A stretch of DNA of 64,000 nucleotides from Streptomyces sp. ALI-76-A (GCF_030287445.1 NZ_JASVWB010000002.1:2790001-2854000); one strand, 5' to 3'. Positions 51,658 to 61,096 are shown, counted from the stretch's first letter. A program made the numbers and translations. Notes: a model not told the origin generated them from the letters alone.

Positions 51658-53169
51658 GTGCTTGAGCCCGCGTACCAGGCGGACGTCGTGATCGTGGGAG
51701 CCGGCATTGCCGGGCTCTCGGCGGCACAGCGGCTGACCAGCGCAGGAGTGACGACCGCGGTACTGGAGGCCGCCCCGGGTGCGGGCGGCCGGATGTCGAC
51801 CGAGAAGGTCGACGGCTTCCGGCTCGACCGCGTCGGGCAGCTGCTGTCCACGGCGTATCCCGAACTGCGGCGGACGCCCGGGCTGGACGGCCTGGTGCTG
51901 CGCCCCTTCGCGCCGGGCGTCCTGCTGCACTGCGACGGACGCCATCACTGGGCGGGCCCGCCCGCCGGCGCGGGGGGCGCACGGGGCGCACTCCACGCCG
52001 TGCGCGCCCTGGCGGCCGCTCCCCGGTCACCCGTGCCGAGGGGCCGGGGGGTTTCCCGGCCGGCCGCCGCGTCGAGGGACTGGGGTGATCGGGAGCCGGC
52101 CGCCGGGCCGGGGAGCCGGGGTGTTCCACGGGGGCCGGGCATGGGTTCCAGGAGCCGGGGCGCCCCCTGGCCGGCCGCCGGGTCCGGGACCGGTCGCGGC
52201 GCGCCCCGGGGGACCGCGCCGCTCGGTACCGCCGTCGACCAGGCCCGGCTCGGGGCCGCGCTCTCCCGTATCGCCCACGCGCCCGTCGAGCGCCTCCTGG
52301 CCCGGCTGGAACTGCCCGCCGGGCAGGCGCTCGCCGCCCGCGGACTGCCCGCCCGCACGATCGACGGCTTCCTGCGCCCGCTGCTCGCCGCGCTGCTGTG
52401 CGACCCGGAGCTGGCCACGTCCAGCCGGTGCGCGGACCTCGCGCTGCGCGCCTTCGCCCGCGGGCGGCTGTGTGTGCCGGAGGGCGGGGCCGAGGCGCTG
52501 CCGGAGCTGCTCGCGCGGACGCTGCCGCCGGGCACCGTGCGCACCGGCGTCCGGGTCACCTCGGTCTCCACGACCTCGGTGATCACCGCCGAGCACGGCG
52601 AGTTCCGCTGCCGGGCCGTGCTCCTCGCGACCGACGCGCGGGCCGCCGCCGACCTGCTGCCCGGCCTGCGGGTGCCGGACTTCCACCCGGTGACGGTGGT
52701 GCACCACACGACGGACGAGCCGCCGGCCACGGGCGCGTCACTGCTGCTGGACGCGGACCGCGGCGGCCCGGTCGCGCACACCGCGGTGGTCAGCCGCGTC
52801 GACCCGTCCCGCGCGCCCGCGGGCCGCACCCTGGTCTCCTCGACGGTCCTCGGCCCGCCCCCGGCCGGCCTCGACACCGCCGTCCGCATGCATCTGGCAC
52901 GCCTGTACGGCACCTCGACGCGACGCTGGGAGACCCTCGCCGTCCACCACACCGCCGAGGCGGTGCCCGCCATGCGGCCGCCGCACGACCTCCGCCGTCC
53001 GGTACGGCTGCTGGCGGGCCTGTACGTGTGCGGCGACCACCGGGACACCAGTACCGTCCAGGGCGCGCTGCACTCGGCCCACCGGGCGTCGGCGGCGATC
53101 CTGGCGGACCTGGGGACGAGCGGGTCGATGCACCGGGCGGAGCCGATACCCACGGCGCGGGCCGCCTGA
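51658..53169 (+). CDS. Amine-oxidase-like FAD/NAD(P)-binding oxidoreductase with a low-complexity insertion
   Basis: 503 residues from GTG 51658, with GAGGAGGGG upstream. The N-terminal dinucleotide fold DVVIVGAGIAGLSAAQRLTSAG (8-29) and GGRMSTEKVDGFRLDRVGQLL are those of flavin amine oxidases/phytoene desaturase-like enzymes; the C-terminus LYVCGDHRDTSTVQGALHSA is the matching FAD-binding end. Between about residues 105 and 195 is a Gly/Arg/Pro/Ala-rich segment (repeats of PGSRG, RGAP, PAAGSG) without family resemblance, which seems inserted in the fold. Substrate unknown. Confidence 0.85.
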   Translation: MLEPAYQADVVIVGAGIAGLSAAQRLTSAGVTTAVLEAAPGAGGRMSTEKVDGFRLDRVGQLLSTAYPELRRTPGLDGLVLRPFAPGVLLHCDGRHHWAGPPAGAGGARGALHAVRALAAAPRSPVPRGRGVSRPAAASRDWGDREPAAGPGSRGVPRGPGMGSRSRGAPWPAAGSGTGRGAPRGTAPLGTAVDQARLGAALSRIAHAPVERLLARLELPAGQALAARGLPARTIDGFLRPLLAALLCDPELATSSRCADLALRAFARGRLCVPEGGAEALPELLARTLPPGTVRTGVRVTSVSTTSVITAEHGEFRCRAVLLATDARAAADLLPGLRVPDFHPVTVVHHTTDEPPATGASLLLDADRGGPVAHTAVVSRVDPSRAPAGRTLVSSTVLGPPPAGLDTAVRMHLARLYGTSTRRWETLAVHHTAEAVPAMRPPHDLRRPVRLLAGLYVCGDHRDTSTVQGALHSAHRASAAILADLGTSGSMHRAEPIPTARAA

Positions 53170-53253
53170 GACGCCCGGGGCGCGGGAGACCGCGCGACCG
53201 GCCGTGACGCCGTCGCGCGGACCCCGCCCCCGTCGGAGTCGGGGCGGTTCCCC

Positions 53254-54726
53254 TCAGCCCAGCGCCGCGACCTTGTCGCGGTACCCCCGCACCGGGGCCG
53301 CGTCCTTGTACGGCTCCAGCCTCCGCTCGAAGTCCCGTACGTACTCGACCGCCCGCACCGACCGCATCTCGGCCGCCGCGCCGGCCGCCTCGGCGCCGAG
53401 CGCGCAGGCCTGGTCGAGTTCGCCGAGGCCGAGGTGGGCGGAGGCGAGGACGACCCGGCAGAGGAGCCGACTGCGGGCGTAGGCGGGCGCGCGCAGTTGC
53501 AGGGAGCGTTCCGCGTGCTGGGCGGCCGCGCGGAACTGCTGGAGGTCCCGGTGGCAGTGCCCGAACTCGTCGGCGAGCTGTGCCTCGTCGAAGAACCGCG
53601 CCCAGTGCGGGACCTCGTCGCCGGGCCGGGCGGCCTCCAGCGCGCGCTCGGCCCGGACGAGGGACGCCGTGCAGGCGCGCACCTCCCCCAGCACCCCGTG
53701 CCCGCGTGCCTCGACCGCGTGCAGCAGCGCCTGCACGACCGGCGGGGCGCTGGTCCCGACGCCCTGCTGGGCCACCCGCGCCAGCTGCACGGCCTCCCGC
53801 CCGTGCCCGAGGTACACGGCCTGCCGGCTCATCGTGACCAGGACGTAGGAGCCGTAGGCCCGGTCCCCGGCGGCCTGCGAGAGCCGGAGCGCCTGCACGA
53901 AGTAACGCTGGGCGAGACCGTGCGCGGCGATGTCGTACGACGTCCAGCCCGCCAGTCTCGTCAGGTCGGCGGCGGCGGCGAACAGGCGGCGGCCGGTCTG
54001 CTCGCCGTAGGTGCCGCGCAGCATCGGCTCGCACTCGTGCTCCAGGTAGCGCACGAGGGCCTGGCGGGCGTGGCCGCCGCCGTACATGTCGTCGAGGGAG
54101 CGGAACAGCTCGCCGACCGAGCGGAGGGCGGAGATGTCGCCGCCGGTGACCTTCTGGCCGGGGGCGCGCTCGGACTGGCCGCGCTGGCGGGGCACCACCG
54201 GGCGGCCCTGCGCGGGCACCGTGGAGGTTCCTCCCGCTCGTGCGAAGCCGACAGTGGTGGAAGGCGGTTCACCGCGCGCCACCCGGTCGTCGGGGCGGCC
54301 GATCAGCCAGTCCCGGCTCGGCACCACCAGCCCCGCCGGGGTGAACGCGATCTTGCGGAGTTCCGCGTGACTGCCGGAGTCCTTGCGCCACAGTCCGCTG
54401 ACGATGTCGACGGCCTCCTCGGGGCCGGCGGCGAACTCCAGGCCCGCGTAGACCGGCGCGCAGGCGTCGAGCCCGAGGTCCTGGGCGGTGAGCCTGCGGC
54501 CGAGGCGCCGGGTGAAGACCTCGGCGATCAGGGCGGGGGTGGTGCCGCGGGGCTGCTGTCCGCGCAGCCACCGGGTCACGGATGTCTTGTCGTATCTGAG
54601 GTCCAGCCCGTGTTCGAGACCGAGCTGGTCCACTCGACGGGCGAGACCCGCGTTGGAGAACCCCGCTTCTGCGATGAGCGCGGCGAGCTGTCGGTTGGGA
54701 GTGCGCTGCGCGGGTCGTTCCGTCAT
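53254..54726 (-). CDS. NsdA-like regulator with N-terminal HTH and TPR-like helices
   Basis: 490 residues from ATG 54726, AGGAG upstream. The N-terminus TPNRQLAALIAEAGFSNAGLARRVDQLG, then TSVTRWLRGQQPRGTTP, is a helix-turn-helix like that of NsdA and related Streptomyces regulators of antibiotic production and sporulation. The remaining 300 residues are alpha-helical repeats (TPR-like), e.g. YFVQALRLSQAAGDRAYGSYVL and QLARVAQQGVG. It probably binds DNA or a partner protein and senses a developmental signal; the target is unknown. It is divergent from lipB. Confidence 0.8.
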   Translation of the reverse strand: MTERPAQRTPNRQLAALIAEAGFSNAGLARRVDQLGLEHGLDLRYDKTSVTRWLRGQQPRGTTPALIAEVFTRRLGRRLTAQDLGLDACAPVYAGLEFAAGPEEAVDIVSGLWRKDSGSHAELRKIAFTPAGLVVPSRDWLIGRPDDRVARGEPPSTTVGFARAGGTSTVPAQGRPVVPRQRGQSERAPGQKVTGGDISALRSVGELFRSLDDMYGGGHARQALVRYLEHECEPMLRGTYGEQTGRRLFAAAADLTRLAGWTSYDIAAHGLAQRYFVQALRLSQAAGDRAYGSYVLVTMSRQAVYLGHGREAVQLARVAQQGVGTSAPPVVQALLHAVEARGHGVLGEVRACTASLVRAERALEAARPGDEVPHWARFFDEAQLADEFGHCHRDLQQFRAAAQHAERSLQLRAPAYARSRLLCRVVLASAHLGLGELDQACALGAEAAGAAAEMRSVRAVEYVRDFERRLEPYKDAAPVRGYRDKVAALG

Positions 54727-55008
54727 CTGCGGTGCGGTCTCCTGCCTGCCGGGCCGGCACGGGCCCCGAGACGCGCGTGCGGCCTCCGGCCGGGGCGGCG
54801 GCGGTGCTGCCGGGCGGCGCGGGGCGTGCTGTGCCTCGTCGGGGTCGCGTGGTGCCCGGATTGCCTGTGAGCAGCCCTTATGGCCTCTGCGAACGGCGCG
54901 AATGTAGCGGAGAGTGAGCAGGTGATCGCATGCTTCGACGTTCATTCATCCGATCGTGTGAGGATTGGCCACAGGGCTGACGCGCGACGCCCGGTCGTAC
55001 AGTGGCGT

Positions 55009-55025
55009 AGGCACGCTTCGTGCCT
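55009..55025 (+). promoter_or_regulatory. Small perfect hairpin in the lipB leader
   Basis: AGGCACG, CTT, CGTGCCT: a 7-bp stem and 3-base loop 36 bases before the lipB start. It may be an operator or an RNA stem. Confidence 0.35.
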
Positions 55026-55060
55026 TACGACCCGCCAGGGCTTCTAGGGAGGCGCTTGCC

Positions 55061-55858
55061 GTGAGTGAGTTGCGGTTCGTCCGGATGGGATTCGGTGCGG
55101 ACGCCGTCGAGTACCAGGAGGCGTGGGACGAGCAGCGCCGGGTCCACGCGGCGCGGTTCGCCGACGAGATCCCCGACACCGTGCTGCTCCTGGAGCACCC
55201 CCCGGTCTACACGGCCGGCCGGCGCACGACGGACGGCGAACGTCCGCTCGACGGGACCCCGGTCATCGACGTCGACCGCGGCGGCAAGATCACCTGGCAC
55301 GGCCCGGGCCAGCTGGTGGGCTACCCGATCCAGAAGCTCCCGCGTCCGGTGGACGTCGTCGCACACGTACGGCGGCTGGAGGAGGCCCTGATCCGCACCT
55401 GCGCGGAGTTCGGCCTGGAGACCAGCCGGGTGGAGGGGCGCAGCGGGGTGTGGATCCTCGGCGACCCGGTCGAGCGGCGCCCGGCACCGGGCGGACTCTC
55501 CCTCGACTTCGACCCCCGCCTCCAGGACGAGGAGTTCGACCCGCGTCTGAACGGGCCCGAGTACGCGCCCTCCAACGCCGGGCAGCGCCGCGAGGACCGC
55601 AAGATCGCCGCGATCGGCATCCGGGTGGCCAAGGGCGTGACGATGCACGGCTTCGCGCTGAACGTGAACCCGGACAACCGGTGGTTCGACCGGATCATCC
55701 CGTGCGGGATCCGGGACGCGGGGGTGGCGTCCCTGGCCGGCGAGCTGGGGCGCGAGGTGACGATCGCGGAGGTGCTGCCGGTGGTGGAGCGCCACCTGGC
55801 GGACGTCCTGCGCAACGCGGACCTGAAGCCCCGCGAGGTCGAACGGGCGCCGGCGTAG
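55061..55858 (+). CDS. lipB: Octanoyl-(acyl carrier protein):protein octanoyltransferase
   Basis: 265 residues from GTG 55061, AGGGAGG upstream; upstream in-frame codons are not translated well. It moves octanoyl groups from ACP to lipoyl domains. [34 protein letters not shown] (K181) and RIIPCGI (catalytic C215) are present. An extra 35-residue segment ([20 protein letters not shown] onward) between the active-site blocks is typical of Streptomyces LipB. lipA follows. Confidence 0.95.
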   Translation: MSELRFVRMGFGADAVEYQEAWDEQRRVHAARFADEIPDTVLLLEHPPVYTAGRRTTDGERPLDGTPVIDVDRGGKITWHGPGQLVGYPIQKLPRPVDVVAHVRRLEEALIRTCAEFGLETSRVEGRSGVWILGDPVERRPAPGGLSLDFDPRLQDEEFDPRLNGPEYAPSNAGQRREDRKIAAIGIRVAKGVTMHGFALNVNPDNRWFDRIIPCGIRDAGVASLAGELGREVTIAEVLPVVERHLADVLRNADLKPREVERAPA

Positions 55859-55931
55859 GCCCACAGGGGTTCTTCGCTCCCGCCGCCCCTACCCGTCCCG
55901 TTCTGGGGGCTGCCGTCCCAGACCCCCCGCT

Positions 55932-55989
55932 TCAGCCCTGAAGGGGCCTCGCCTGAAGGGGCCTCGTCCTCGAACGCCGGACGGGCTGA
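55932..55989. repeat. Dispersed Streptomyces repeat with hairpin
   Basis: TCAGCCC and GGGCTGA frame a 58-base segment containing CCTCGAACGCCGGACGGGCT, a sequence seen repeatedly in Streptomyces intergenic DNA, and a doubled GAAGGGGCCTCG. It lies between lipB and lipA. Confidence 0.6.
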
Positions 55990-56112
55990 TCCAGGAGGCG
56001 ACACCCCCTGCGGGAATGCCTTCGGGAATGTGGAGGTTGCCCACTCCGGGGAGCGAAAACGTACGGGCGTACCCTGGTGTACGCCGAAGAATCGAAGCTA
56101 CAGGGAGCCGAT

Positions 56113-57102
56113 GTGTCCGCAGTCGCACCCGACGGACGCAAGATGCTGCGCCTGGAGGTCCGCAACAGCCAGACCCCCATCGAGCGCAAGCCCGAGTGGA
56201 TCAAGACCCGGGCGAAAATGGGTCCCGAGTACACCAAGATGCAGAACCTCGTGAAGAGCGAGGGCCTGCACACCGTCTGCCAGGAAGCCGGCTGTCCCAA
56301 CATCTACGAGTGCTGGGAGGACCGCGAGGCGACCTTCCTCATCGGCGGCGACCAGTGCACCCGGCGCTGCGACTTCTGCCAGATCGACACCGGCAGGCCC
56401 GAGGCCCTCGACCGCGACGAGCCGCGCCGCGTGGGTGAGTCCGTGGTCACCATGGACCTGAACTACGCCACCATCACCGGCGTGGCCCGCGACGACCTCC
56501 CGGACGGCGGCGCCTGGCTGTACGCCGAGACGGTCCGCCAGATCCACGAGCAGACCGCCGGGCGCGCGGAGGGCCGCACCAAGGTCGAACTGCTCGCCCC
56601 GGACTTCAACGCCGTGCCGGAGCTGCTCGAAGAGGTCTTCGCCTCGCGCCCCGAGGTCTTCGCGCACAACGTCGAGACGGTCCCCCGTATCTTCAAGCGC
56701 ATCCGCCCCGGCTTCCGCTACGAGCGCTCGCTCAAGGTCATCACCGAGGCCCGCGACTACGGCCTGGTCACCAAGTCGAACCTGATCCTCGGCATGGGAG
56801 AGACCCGTGAGGAGATCAGCGAGGCGCTCCGGCAGCTGCACGAGGCCGGCTGCGAGCTGGTCACCATCACGCAGTACCTGCGCCCGAGCGTGCGCCACCA
56901 CCCCGTGGAGCGCTGGGTCAAGCCGCAGGAGTTCGTGGAGCTGAAGGACGAGGCCGAGAAGATCGGCTTCTCGGGCGTGATGTCCGGCCCGCTGGTGCGG
57001 TCCTCGTACCGCGCCGGACGGCTGTACCGGATGGCCGTGGAGTCGCGCGAGTCGGCCGCTCCGCAGCGCGGCGGCGACTTCGTCGCCCCCCAGGCCGTCT
57101 GA
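56113..57102 (+). CDS. lipA: Lipoyl synthase (radical SAM)
   Basis: 329 residues from GTG 56113, GGGAG upstream. It inserts two sulfur atoms into octanoyl-E2. The auxiliary 4Fe-4S cluster cysteines are C56, C61 and C67 ([12 protein letters not shown]); the radical SAM cluster is C82, C86, C89 (CTRRCDFC). The C-terminal SSYRAG carries the serine ligand. Starts in frame upstream (56077) overlap the likely promoter. Partner of lipB. Confidence 0.97.
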   Translation: MSAVAPDGRKMLRLEVRNSQTPIERKPEWIKTRAKMGPEYTKMQNLVKSEGLHTVCQEAGCPNIYECWEDREATFLIGGDQCTRRCDFCQIDTGRPEALDRDEPRRVGESVVTMDLNYATITGVARDDLPDGGAWLYAETVRQIHEQTAGRAEGRTKVELLAPDFNAVPELLEEVFASRPEVFAHNVETVPRIFKRIRPGFRYERSLKVITEARDYGLVTKSNLILGMGETREEISEALRQLHEAGCELVTITQYLRPSVRHHPVERWVKPQEFVELKDEAEKIGFSGVMSGPLVRSSYRAGRLYRMAVESRESAAPQRGGDFVAPQAV

Positions 57103-57163
57103 CACGCCGTCACCCGCCTTGCCCACAGCGGGCGGACCCAAGCGTGTGAATTCGCGCACAAGT

Positions 57164-57180
57164 AACTACCCGCCAGTAAA
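57164..57180. promoter_or_regulatory. Palindrome-like site after lipA
   Basis: TAACTACCCGCCAGTAA has inverted outer halves (TwACT and AGTwA). It resembles TetR-type operators but the match is partial, and its gene is not obvious. Confidence 0.2.
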
Positions 57181-57375
57181 GGCCGATACGACGCGGTCCT
57201 GACCGTCCTCGCAGATGAGGGCGGCCACCAGGGCCGCGTCCGTGCGTGGGGCCGCCACATCAAGGCTTCATGGGTGTTTGACCGGCAGGTCATGCCCTGG
57301 TAACACCAATCAGTGACCCTGGACTCACACCACGTGCACCCATACCCAGAGCGGTATCGAGGGGGGACCTCCATC

Positions 57376-57576
57376 ATGCAGGCCGCGCCTGTTCGCGCCA
57401 CCGCGATTCCTTCGTTCACCGACGCACTCCGCGCCGTCGAATCCCTGCTCCTGAGCAACGGCCAGCGCACCGCCCGCCGCAACGCCTGGACGTCCGTACT
57501 GGAGGACCGCCGCCGCGCCAAGGACAGGATCGAGGCGCAGCGCGTCCTGGAGCAGACCTTCACCATCCCCTCCTGA
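57376..57576 (+). CDS. Small conserved hypothetical protein
   Basis: 66 residues from ATG 57376 with GGGGGGA upstream. Sequence MQAAPVRATAIPSFTDALRA, then NGQRTARRNAWTSVLEDRRRAKDRIEAQRVLEQ, suggests one or two basic helices. A homolog at this place is common in Streptomyces, as I recall. Function unknown. Confidence 0.75.
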   Translation: MQAAPVRATAIPSFTDALRAVESLLLSNGQRTARRNAWTSVLEDRRRAKDRIEAQRVLEQTFTIPS

Positions 57577-57645
57577 CGCGCCCCCTCCCCTTCCGGACGG
57601 GCACTGCCGTCGTCCGCGCTCCCGGGGGCACGTAGACTTCGGGGC

Positions 57646-58347
57646 ATGGCGAGGAAGGACACGGCAGCGGACGCTGCGAATCCCGGGCGACTCAAGCAGA
57701 TCGCTCTGACCTACAAGATGACCCGCAAGGCCGACAAGAAGATCGGTCTTGTACTCGCGGCTGTCGGAATCGTCACCCTTGGTGTCTTCCTCGCGATCGG
57801 TTTCTTGATCGGTCACCCCGTATACCTCGGCATCCTGGGCCTCCTGCTCGCCTTCCTCGCGTCGGCGATCGTGTTCGGGCGCCGGGCCGAGCGGGCGGCC
57901 TTCGGGCAGATGGAGGGACAACCGGGCGCCGCGGCGGCCGTACTGGACAACGTGGGCCGGGGCTGGACGACCACCCCCGCGGTCGCGATGAACCGCAGCC
58001 AGGACGTGGTGCACCGGGCGGTCGGCAAGGCCGGCATCGTCCTGGTCGCCGAGGGCAACCCGAACCGGGTGAAGAGCCTGCTGGCCGCCGAGAAGAAGAA
58101 GATGAACCGCATCGTGGCCGACGTGCCGGTGCACGACCTCATCGTCGGCACCGGCGAGGGCCAGGTTCCGCTGAAGAAGCTGCGCACCACGATGCTGAAG
58201 CTTCCGCGGGTGCTCACCGGCCCGCAGGTCACCGCGACCAACGACCGGCTGCGGGCGCTGGGCGACCTGATGAGCAACATGCCGCTGCCGAAGGGGCCGA
58301 TGCCCAAGGGCATGAAGCTCCCGAAGGGCGGACCGAAGGCCCGCTGA
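57646..58347 (+). CDS. DUF4191 membrane protein
   Basis: 233 residues. TAGACT ends seven bases before the ATG, implying a leaderless mRNA. Basic N-terminus, two membrane helices (about 35-80), then AERAAFGQMEGQPGAAAAVLDNVGRGW and a C-terminal soluble part ending in PKGPMPKGMKLPKGGPKAR, a basic proline/glycine tail. It is the DUF4191 gene that sits between lipA and glnA in many actinobacteria (Rv2219 in M. tuberculosis). Function unknown. Confidence 0.92.
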   Translation: MARKDTAADAANPGRLKQIALTYKMTRKADKKIGLVLAAVGIVTLGVFLAIGFLIGHPVYLGILGLLLAFLASAIVFGRRAERAAFGQMEGQPGAAAAVLDNVGRGWTTTPAVAMNRSQDVVHRAVGKAGIVLVAEGNPNRVKSLLAAEKKKMNRIVADVPVHDLIVGTGEGQVPLKKLRTTMLKLPRVLTGPQVTATNDRLRALGDLMSNMPLPKGPMPKGMKLPKGGPKAR

Positions 58348-58370
58348 CCCACCCGCTGTTCTCCTTCTAC

Positions 58371-58412
58371 GTCGAAGAGGGCGCCCGGATCACTCCGGGC
58401 GCCCTCTTCGAC
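58371..58412. terminator. Very strong bidirectional terminator
   Basis: GTCGAAGAGGGCGCCCGGA pairs perfectly over 19 bases with its complement across a TCAC loop, between the convergent DUF4191 and RDD genes. Confidence 0.9.
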
Positions 58413-58478
58413 GTGGACGACGCCGTGTTCGTTCGCGGCACAGACGTCGCAACGTATGCGTCCGAGCGGCGGGTTTCG

Positions 58479-58946
58479 CTAGATGCGGACTTCCACCGTG
58501 CGGGCCAGCCGGTCGTGCAGACCCCGGCCGTCGCGGTCCCAGATCAGCGCCGGGAGGGCGAGGCACAGCAGGGCGGTGCGCAGCAGGGCCCGCCAGGGAT
58601 TGACGCGGCCGGTCTCCACGGCGACCACCCGCACGCTGAAGAGGCGCTTGCCCGGAGTGACGCCGATGGTGCCGACCGTCAGGACGCTCATCACGAAGAA
58701 GACCAGGAGCGCCCAGTTGGAGGTCGTCTGGCCATAGCTCTGCGTGATCAACTGGGATGCAATCAGGACGCTCATCGCCCAGTCCACCGCCAGCGCCCCG
58801 AGGCGTCGCCCCGGCCGGGCGATCGACCCGGGCCCCTCTTCCGGCAGGCCGAGCTGCTCGCCCCGGTATCCGAAATCGACACCGGCGTCCTCCGCGGCCG
58901 CGCGGGGGCCCGAGAGCCACGAACCGATTGCTTCCCTCTTGTCCAC
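58479..58946 (-). CDS. RDD-family membrane protein
   Basis: 155 residues from GTG 58946; TACGGT ends six bases upstream, so probably leaderless. The RDD domain is seen as PGRRLGALAVDWAMSVLI (first helix with the Arg and Asp), then TIGVTPGKRLFSVRVV and DGRGLHDRLARTVEV. Three membrane helices. RDD proteins are transporters or ion-handling proteins of unclear function. Gene position beside glnA is conserved in actinobacteria. Confidence 0.9.
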   Translation of the reverse strand: MDKREAIGSWLSGPRAAAEDAGVDFGYRGEQLGLPEEGPGSIARPGRRLGALAVDWAMSVLIASQLITQSYGQTTSNWALLVFFVMSVLTVGTIGVTPGKRLFSVRVVAVETGRVNPWRALLRTALLCLALPALIWDRDGRGLHDRLARTVEVRI

Positions 58947-59009
58947 GCGTCCACCGTACTGCGCCCGTTTCGCGATACGGACAGGTGGGGTGGAGTGGAC
59001 CGTGTCCGG

Positions 59010-59047
59010 TTAACTTGGGCGAAACAAATGGGTCACGCCTGAGAAAT
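59010..59047 (+). promoter_or_regulatory. GlnR operator (two a/b site pairs) at the glnA promoter
   Basis: TTAAC-6-GAAAC-6-GTCAC-6-GAAAT: each block is separated by exactly six bases, which is the known GlnR box of S. coelicolor (gTnAC-n6-GaAAC repeated). TACCTA (59053-59058) follows as a -10. GlnR should activate glnA when nitrogen is scarce. Confidence 0.9.
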
Positions 59048-59145
59048 CACCCGTACCTAGGGTCGAGGTCAGCGTGTGCCACCGCACTGGCCGCACGAAC
59101 GAACTACCACCCCGGCACGGAACGGTCGGGAGTAGGAGGAGCTGG

Positions 59146-60555
59146 ATGTTCCAGAACGCCGACGAGGCCAAGAAGTTCATCGCGGACGAGGGCGTCAAGT
59201 TCATCGACGTCCGCTTCTGCGACCTGCCGGGCGTCATGCAGCACTTCACGGTGCCCGTTGAGGCGTTCGACCCGGACGAGGAGCTGGCCTTCGACGGATC
59301 CTCGATCCGTGGCTTCCAGGCCATCCACGAGTCGGACATGGCGCTGCGCGCGGACCTGTCGACCGCTCGGGTCGACGCCTTCCGCCGCGACAAGACGCTG
59401 AACATCAACTTCTTCATCCACGACCCGATCACCGGCGAGCAGTACAGCCGTGACCCGCGGAACGTGGCCAAGAAGGCCGAGGCCTACCTCGCCTCCACCG
59501 GAATCGCGGACACCGCGTACTTCGGTCCCGAGGCCGAGTTCTACGTCTTCGACAGCGTCCGCTTCGCCACCACCGCGAACGAGTCCTTCTACCACATCGA
59601 CTCCGAGGCGGGCGCCTGGAACACCGGCGCCCTCGAGGACAACCGTGGCTACAAGGTCCGTTACAAGGGCGGCTACTTCCCGGTCCCGCCGGTCGACCAC
59701 TTCGCCGACCTGCGCGCCGAGATCTCGCTGGAGCTGGCCAAGGCCGGCCTCCAGGTCGAGCGCCAGCACCACGAGGTGGGCACCGCCGGCCAGGCCGAGA
59801 TCAACTACAAGTTCAACACGCTGCTCTCCGCCGCCGACGACCTCCAGCTCTTCAAGTACATCGTGAAGAACGTGGCCTGGCGCAACGGCAAGACCGCGAC
59901 CTTCATGCCGAAGCCGATCTTCGGTGACAACGGCTCGGGCATGCACGTCCACCAGTCGCTGTGGGCCAACGGCGACCCGCTGTTCTACGACGAGGCCGGT
60001 TACGCGGGTCTGTCGGACATGGCCCGCTTCTACATCGGCGGCATCCTCAAGCACGCCCCGTCGCTGCTGGCCTTCACCAACCCGACGGTGAACTCGTACC
60101 ACCGTCTGGTCCCGGGCTTCGAGGCGCCGGTCAACCTGGTGTACTCGCAGCGCAACCGCTCCGCGGCCATGCGTATCCCGATCACCGGCTCGAACCCGAA
60201 GGCCAAGCGCGTCGAGTTCCGGGCGCCCGACTCCTCCGGCAACCCGTACCTGGCGTTCTCCGCGCTGCTGCTCGCGGGCCTGGACGGCATCAAGAACAAG
60301 ATCGAGCCCGCCGAGCCGATCGACAAGGACCTGTACGAGCTGGCTCCCGAGGAGCACGCGGGCGTCGCGCAGGTCCCGACCTCGCTCCCGGCCGTCCTCG
60401 ACCGCCTGGAGGCCGACCACGAGTTCCTGCTCGCGGGCGACGTCTTCACGTCCGACCTGATCGAGACGTGGATCGACTACAAGCGCACCAACGAGATCGC
60501 GCCGTTGCAGCTGCGTCCGCACCCGCACGAGTTCGAGCTCTACTTCGACGTGTGA
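59146..60555 (+). CDS. glnA: Glutamine synthetase type I (adenylylated form)
   Basis: 469 residues, ATG with AGGAGGAGC upstream. It makes glutamine from glutamate, ammonia and ATP. GSI motifs: [42 protein letters not shown] and RSAAMRIP. The regulatory tyrosine is Y397 in DLYELAPEE, so activity should be controlled by adenylylation. The GlnR box lies 99 bases upstream. glnE is not in the window. Confidence 0.98.
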   Translation: MFQNADEAKKFIADEGVKFIDVRFCDLPGVMQHFTVPVEAFDPDEELAFDGSSIRGFQAIHESDMALRADLSTARVDAFRRDKTLNINFFIHDPITGEQYSRDPRNVAKKAEAYLASTGIADTAYFGPEAEFYVFDSVRFATTANESFYHIDSEAGAWNTGALEDNRGYKVRYKGGYFPVPPVDHFADLRAEISLELAKAGLQVERQHHEVGTAGQAEINYKFNTLLSAADDLQLFKYIVKNVAWRNGKTATFMPKPIFGDNGSGMHVHQSLWANGDPLFYDEAGYAGLSDMARFYIGGILKHAPSLLAFTNPTVNSYHRLVPGFEAPVNLVYSQRNRSAAMRIPITGSNPKAKRVEFRAPDSSGNPYLAFSALLLAGLDGIKNKIEPAEPIDKDLYELAPEEHAGVAQVPTSLPAVLDRLEADHEFLLAGDVFTSDLIETWIDYKRTNEIAPLQLRPHPHEFELYFDV

Positions 60556-60590
60556 CCGGACCACGCGTCCTCCCCGCGTGAGCCGTTCGG

Positions 60591-60623
60591 CGCCCCCGCT
60601 CCTGGTTTCCCGGGACGGGGGCG
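60591..60623 (+). terminator. glnA terminator
   Basis: CGCCCCCG and CGGGGGCG enclose a further short stem (TCCTGG/CCGGGA) with a TTTC loop, 36 bases after the stop. Confidence 0.7.
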
Positions 60624-60677
60624 TCGTCGTATCGTTGATGGCACGACTGTTCGAGAGGGATGACGGGGGTTGCGGCG

Positions 60678-60935
60678 ATGTCCGGACAGGACGACGCGGA
60701 GCGGGAGTTCGATCTCAGGTGGGCCGACGACGCGGAGCACAAGGAGCCCTCCGCACGGGCCCGGATGCTCGCCGCCCGCTGGAAGGACAACCCTCCCGCG
60801 CCGCAGCCGTTCCGCGCCGATCCCGACCACGCGGGGCCGCGCCGGTCGTCGTGGCGGTCGACGGCCGTCGTGCTCGGTTGCGTGGCGGCGGTCATCCTGC
60901 TGCTGGGGTACGCGAACTTCCGGGCGCCGTACTAG
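60678..60935 (+). CDS. Small single-span membrane protein ending at a MITE insertion site
   Basis: 85 residues from ATG 60678 (GGGGG eight bases upstream; ATG 60660 is in frame but has no spaced site). The N-terminal half is charged (DDAEREFDLRWADDAEHKEP). A C-terminal membrane helix is STAVVLGCVAAVILLLGYANF. The TAG stop is the middle of CTAG that abuts the MITE-like element, so the original C-terminus may have been changed by the insertion. Function unknown. Confidence 0.75.
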   Translation: MSGQDDAEREFDLRWADDAEHKEPSARARMLAARWKDNPPAPQPFRADPDHAGPRRSSWRSTAVVLGCVAAVILLLGYANFRAPY

Positions 60936-61096
60936 TGCCGCGGCAGGCAACGTTTGTCCGTCAAGGAGCGGCGTCCGGTGCGTGCTCTCGGCGTGCTGGC
61001 CGGAAGCCCTCGTACTGGATGTACTTGGGCTTTCGGCCGGTGCGGCGAGAGGGCGTGCCGGGGGTCGCGACGGGGCGAACGTTGCCTGCCGCGGCA
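60936..61096. mobile_element. 161-bp MITE-like palindromic element
   Basis: Perfect 19-bp inverted ends TGCCGCGGCAGGCAACGTT (60936-60954) and AACGTTGCCTGCCGCGGCA (61078-61096). Inside, the two halves are also complementary with gaps, so the whole element folds into one long hairpin. It contains no transposase. CTAG at the left and CTGG at the right could be a 4-bp target duplication with one change. A partial copy follows cobS. Confidence 0.8.
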
